DNA of 64,000 nt, taken from positions 1,302,001 through 1,366,000 of the forward strand of contig NZ_CP158374.1 of assembly GCF_040267705.1 (NCBI RefSeq). The letters run 5' to 3'. The stretch's first letter is position 1. Every line of letters begins with the position of its first letter. Below the pieces are notes generated by a model. The model ran no database searches. It was not told the origin of the DNA and saw only the letters and a program-made list of their open reading frames with translations. Shown here piece after piece: positions 60,587 to 64,000 of this stretch. The position numbers and the translations under genes are program-made. Origin of the DNA: Agromyces sp. G08B096 (GTDB lineage Bacteria; Actinomycetota; Actinomycetes; Actinomycetales; Microbacteriaceae).

Positions 60587-62830
60587 ATGACGAACACCCC
60601 CGAACCAGACGACCTGTACGTCGATCACGCCTACGACATGGTCGTGGTCTCCAACCGGCTCCCCGTGGACTACCGCGAGGGCCCCGGCGGCGAGACCGAA
60701 TGGCGGAGTTCGCCAGGCGGCCTCGTCACCGCGCTCGAGCCCGTCATGCGCGCCGCCGACGGCGCCTGGGTCGGCTGGGCCGGCGTCGCCGACCGCGAGT
60801 TCGACCCGTTCGAGCACGACGGCATCTCGATCATCCCGGTACCGCTCTCGGCCGACGAGCTCGAGGACTACTACGAGGGCTTCTCCAACGACACGCTCTG
60901 GCCGCTGTACCACGACGTGATCGCACCGCCCTCGTTCCACCGCGAATGGTGGGACGCCTACGTCCGCGTCAACCGCCGCTTCGCCGAGGCCGCCGCGCGC
61001 GCCGCCGCAGAAGGCGCGGTCGTCTGGGTGCAGGACTACCAGCTTCAGCTCGTGCCACGGATGCTCCGCGAGAGCCGGCCCGACCTCGTGATCGGCTTCT
61101 TCAACCACATCCCGTTCCCGGCGTACGGCATCTACTCCCAGCTGCCGTGGCGACGCCAGGTCATCGACGGGCTGCTCGGCGCCGACGTCATCGGCTTCCA
61201 GCGCGCCGCCGACGCGGGCAACTTCTCCCGCGCCGTCCGCCGGCTCTTCGGCTACACCACCCGCGGCACCGTGATCGAGGTGCCCGAGCCCGACGGCGAG
61301 GTGCGCCGCGTCGTCGCCCGCCACTTCCCGATCTCGATCGACGCCGGCGGGTTCGAGGAGCTCGCCCGACGGCCCGACATCCAGGCGCGGGCGCGCCAGA
61401 TCCGCGAGGAGCTCGGCAACCCGAAGACGGTGATGCTCGGCGTCGACCGGCTCGACTACACCAAGGGCATCCGGCACCGGCTGAAGGCGTTCGGCGAGCT
61501 GCTGCGCGATGGGCGCCTGAACGTCGAGGACGTCACCCTCGTGCAGGTCGCGAGCCCGTCGCGGGAGCGCGTCGAGACCTACCGGCAGCTCCGCGACGAG
61601 ATCGAGCTCATGGTCGGACGCCTGAACGGCGACTATTCCACGCTCGGCCACCAGGCGATCGCCTACCTCCACCACGGCTACCCGCGTGAGGAGATGGTGG
61701 CCCTCTACCTCGCCGCCGACATCATGCTCGTCACCGCGCTCCGCGACGGCATGAACCTCGTGGCCAAGGAGTACGTCGCCTGCCGGTTCGACAACGACGG
61801 CGTGCTGCTGCTCAGCGAGTTCACCGGCGCGTCCGACGAGCTCAGGCAGGCCGTGCTCGTGAACCCGCACGACATCGAGGGACTGAAGGATGCGATGACG
61901 GAGGCCGTCGCGATGCCGCAGCGCGAACGCTCCCGTCGCATGCGGGCCCTCAGGAAGCGCGTGCGCGACAACGACGTGGCGAACTGGTCGGCGACGTTCC
62001 TGAAGGCGCTCACCGGCTCGGGCCAGGTCACCGCCGGCATCCCCGACTCGCTGCAGGCCGCCATCGCGCACCTCGCGGGCGCCGAACGCCTGCTCGTCGC
62101 GCTCGACTTCGACGGGACGCTCGCGCCGCTCGTCGACCGGCCCGAGGATGCGCGCGCCACCGACCGGGCGCTCGAGGCCATCCGCCGGCTCGCCGCCATC
62201 GAGGACACCCGCGTCGCGATCGTCTCCGGCCGGGCGCTCGACAGCCTCGGCGAGGTCGCCGACCCGCCGACCGGCACGCTGCTGAGCGGCTCCCACGGCG
62301 TCGAGCTGAAGCTCGACACGGGGCCCATCCAGATCGACCTGCGCGACGCCGAGCTCGCGAAGCTCGACCGCCTGAACGAGATCGTCGAGTCGGTCGCCTC
62401 CGGAGCCGACGGCGCATGGATCGAGCGCAAGCCCGCCGGCCTGGCGCTGCACACCCGGCGCCTCAGCGCCAACGACGGCGTCGCCCTCCAGCACGACGCG
62501 AAGGAGCGGGTCGAGGCCGAACTGCTCGGCATCACCGTCCGGACCGGCAAGGCCGTGCTCGAGTTCGCCGTGCGCTCCAGCGACAAGGGCGAGTCGCTCA
62601 ACCGGCTGCGCCAGCACGTCGGTGCGAGCGTCGTGCTCTACATCGGCGACGACGTCACCGACGAGGACGCGTTCGCCGCGCTCGACGGCGACGACGTGGG
62701 CGTGAAGGTCGGTCAGGGCAAGTCGCTCGCGGCCCACCGGGTGCGCAGTCCGGAGGAGGTCGCGGAGCTCCTGGAGCGCCTCGCCGACGCCCGTGACGCT
62801 GCGCGCGGAGGGGCATCCGCCTGGACATAG
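60587..62830 (+). CDS. Bifunctional trehalose-6-phosphate synthase/phosphatase (OtsA-OtsB fusion)
   Basis: A 747-residue fused enzyme. Residues 15-480 are the GT20 synthase (VVVSNRLPVDY, VQDYQLQLVP, GVDRLDYTKGI, ALRDGMNLVAKEYVA), which joins UDP-glucose and glucose-6-phosphate. Residues 500-745 are the HAD phosphatase (LLVALDFDGTLAPLV near 505, IVSGR, GDDVTDEDAF near 686), which removes the phosphate. The result is a one-protein route to trehalose, an osmolyte and stress protectant. TAGCCT at the YhgE stop (60552-60557) may be a -10, and GAGG lies upstream of the ATG at 60587. Confidence 0.93.
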   Translation: MTNTPEPDDLYVDHAYDMVVVSNRLPVDYREGPGGETEWRSSPGGLVTALEPVMRAADGAWVGWAGVADREFDPFEHDGISIIPVPLSADELEDYYEGFSNDTLWPLYHDVIAPPSFHREWWDAYVRVNRRFAEAAARAAAEGAVVWVQDYQLQLVPRMLRESRPDLVIGFFNHIPFPAYGIYSQLPWRRQVIDGLLGADVIGFQRAADAGNFSRAVRRLFGYTTRGTVIEVPEPDGEVRRVVARHFPISIDAGGFEELARRPDIQARARQIREELGNPKTVMLGVDRLDYTKGIRHRLKAFGELLRDGRLNVEDVTLVQVASPSRERVETYRQLRDEIELMVGRLNGDYSTLGHQAIAYLHHGYPREEMVALYLAADIMLVTALRDGMNLVAKEYVACRFDNDGVLLLSEFTGASDELRQAVLVNPHDIEGLKDAMTEAVAMPQRERSRRMRALRKRVRDNDVANWSATFLKALTGSGQVTAGIPDSLQAAIAHLAGAERLLVALDFDGTLAPLVDRPEDARATDRALEAIRRLAAIEDTRVAIVSGRALDSLGEVADPPTGTLLSGSHGVELKLDTGPIQIDLRDAELAKLDRLNEIVESVASGADGAWIERKPAGLALHTRRLSANDGVALQHDAKERVEAELLGITVRTGKAVLEFAVRSSDKGESLNRLRQHVGASVVLYIGDDVTDEDAFAALDGDDVGVKVGQGKSLAAHRVRSPEEVAELLERLADARDAARGGASAWT

Positions 62831-62839
62831 ACTCGTTCC

Positions 62840-64000
62840 ATGTCCTCCCAGATCGACCCCAAACCGCGTAGCCGCGTCGTCACGGACGGCATCGAAGCCA
62901 TGACCAGCCGGGGCATGCTCCGGGCCGTCGGCATGGGCGATGCGGACTGGGACAAGCCGCAGATCGGCATCGCCAGCTCGTGGAACGAGATCACCCCCTG
63001 CAACCTCTCCCTCGGCCGCCTCGCGCAGGCAGCCAAGGAGGGTGTGCACGGCGGGGGAGGCTACCCGCTGCAGTTCGGCACCGTCTCTGTCTCCGACGGC
63101 ATCTCCATGGGCCACGAGGGCATGCACTTCTCGCTCGTCTCGCGCGAGGTCATCGCCGACTCCGTCGAGGTCGTCATGCAGGCCGAGCGCCTCGACGGCT
63201 CGGTGCTGCTCGCCGGCTGCGACAAGTCGATCCCGGGCATGCTCATGGCCGCCGCCCGCCTCGACCTCGCGAGCGTCTTCCTGTACGCCGGGTCGATCGC
63301 GCCGGGCTGGGTGCGCCTGTCCGACGGCACCGAGAAGGACATCACGATCATCGACTCGTTCGAGGCGGTGGGCGCCGTCAAGGCCGGCAAGATGAGCGAG
63401 GCCGACGCCAAGCGCATCGAGTGCGCGTTCGCGCCCGGCGAGGGCGCCTGCGGCGGCATGTACACGGCCAACACGATGGCGTCGGTGGCCGAGGCGCTCG
63501 GCCTCTCGCTGCCGGGCTCCGCGTCGCCCGCCTCGGCCGACCGACGTCGCGACTACTACGCGCACCGCTCGGGTGAGGCCGTCGTCAACCTGCTGAAGCT
63601 CGGCATCACGACCCGCCAGATCCTCACCAAGGAGGCGTTCGAGAACGCGATCGCCGTGGGCATGGCGCTCGGCGGCTCGACCAACATCGTGCTGCACCTG
63701 CTCGCCATCGCCCGCGAGGCCGACGTCGAGCTCACGCTCGACGACTTCAACCGCATCGGCTCGAAGGTGCCGCACATCGGCGACCTCAAGCCGTTCGGCA
63801 AGTACGTCATGAACGACGTCGACCGTCGCGGCGGCGTGCCGGTGCTCATGAAGGCGCTCCTCGATGCGGGCCTGCTGCACGGCGACGTGCTCACCGTCAC
63901 GGGCAAGACCATGGCCGAGAACCTCGCCGAGATGGACCTGCCGCCGCTCGACGGCGAGGTGCTGCACACCCTCGACGACCCGATCCACGAGACCGGCGGG
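62840..64000 (+). CDS. ilvD: Dihydroxy-acid dehydratase, 5' part
   Basis: The first 387 codons of IlvD, cut by the window end. The enzyme dehydrates 2,3-dihydroxy acids in valine, leucine and isoleucine synthesis and holds an iron-sulphur cluster. Cys ligand motifs are [13 protein letters not shown] (near residue 56), [13 protein letters not shown] (near 130) and [13 protein letters not shown] (near 205). The ATG at 62840 follows TAGACT (62828-62833) by 6 nt, and that hexamer contains the TAG stop of the OtsA-OtsB gene. Confidence 0.95.
   Translation, partial: MSSQIDPKPRSRVVTDGIEAMTSRGMLRAVGMGDADWDKPQIGIASSWNEITPCNLSLGRLAQAAKEGVHGGGGYPLQFGTVSVSDGISMGHEGMHFSLVSREVIADSVEVVMQAERLDGSVLLAGCDKSIPGMLMAAARLDLASVFLYAGSIAPGWVRLSDGTEKDITIIDSFEAVGAVKAGKMSEADAKRIECAFAPGEGACGGMYTANTMASVAEALGLSLPGSASPASADRRRDYYAHRSGEAVVNLLKLGITTRQILTKEAFENAIAVGMALGGSTNIVLHLLAIAREADVELTLDDFNRIGSKVPHIGDLKPFGKYVMNDVDRRGGVPVLMKALLDAGLLHGDVLTVTGKTMAENLAEMDLPPLDGEVLHTLDDPIHETGG

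Noticed and set aside
60320..63988. 1222-codon frame antisense to the trehalose gene and ilvD
   Set aside because: The sense genes are well-known enzymes with intact motifs; the antisense frame has none.
1..64000. CRISPR arrays, insertion sequences or prophage
   Set aside because: The only repeats seen are short tandem or inverted ones without spacers, and no transposase, integrase or phage structural gene is present.

Overview
The window is high-GC DNA with actinobacterial gene content: murI-rph-rdgB, prfB-ftsE-ftsX-smpB-ssrA, an F420/PPOX-type protein, a DUF3039 protein, septum-formation lipoproteins and a DtxR/IdeR-type iron box. Many genes start on ATG or GTG only 6-8 nt after a TANNNT hexamer, the leaderless pattern usual in actinobacteria. 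The family mix and a strongly repeated GAGGCATCCG word make me favour Microbacteriaceae (Agromyces/Microbacterium-like). That placement is inference, because there is no 16S gene here.

Layout. 1-17.2 kb is a cell-surface glycan region. It holds a CDP-alcohol phosphatidyltransferase fragment, a GT2 glycosyltransferase, a TagF-like CDP-glycerol glycerophosphotransferase, a Wzm/Wzt-type polysaccharide ABC exporter and a LicC-like nucleotidyltransferase. A 10-kb gene for a secreted 3335-residue RTX calcium-binding protein sits inside it, behind four perfect 18-bp tandem repeats. 17.5-25.8 kb has an ABC exporter whose ATPase carries a 340-residue Ala/Lys/Pro-rich tail, then DUF3039, pncB, murI-rph-rdgB and a CDF metal exporter. 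25.8-33.8 kb has DedA, an iron-box heme oxygenase, small redox genes, an unusual membrane-tethered sigma factor, GNAT and NIPSNAP genes, tRNA-Leu and a PadR/HAAS pair. 33.9-38.5 kb is a compact tad pilus operon lacking TadZ and a prepilin peptidase. 39-47 kb runs from a lipoprotein and an MFS pump through prfB, ftsEX, smpB and a Tyr phosphatase to the tmRNA. 47-55 kb has a SHOCT protein, two septum-formation paralogues, LysR/EamA, an inositol-phosphatase-family enzyme, tRNA-Lys and the biotin transporter bioY-bioM-bioN. 55-64 kb is tetR-MMPL-YhgE/Pip behind twin palindromic operators, then a fused OtsA-OtsB trehalose enzyme and ilvD running off the end.

How genes work together. The glycan genes look like one pathway: activated alcohol or polyol phosphates are made, polymerised on a carrier and flipped outward. 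SmpB and the tmRNA form the trans-translation system close to release factor 2. BioYMN is a complete biotin uptake unit. The TetR protein probably represses its own exporter operon. The most unusual architectures are the MMPL transporter fused to an ABC-ATPase-like domain without a Walker A lysine, the single-chain sigma/zinc-finger/membrane/Ig-like protein, and a 71-nt three-stem palindrome at 47640-47710.
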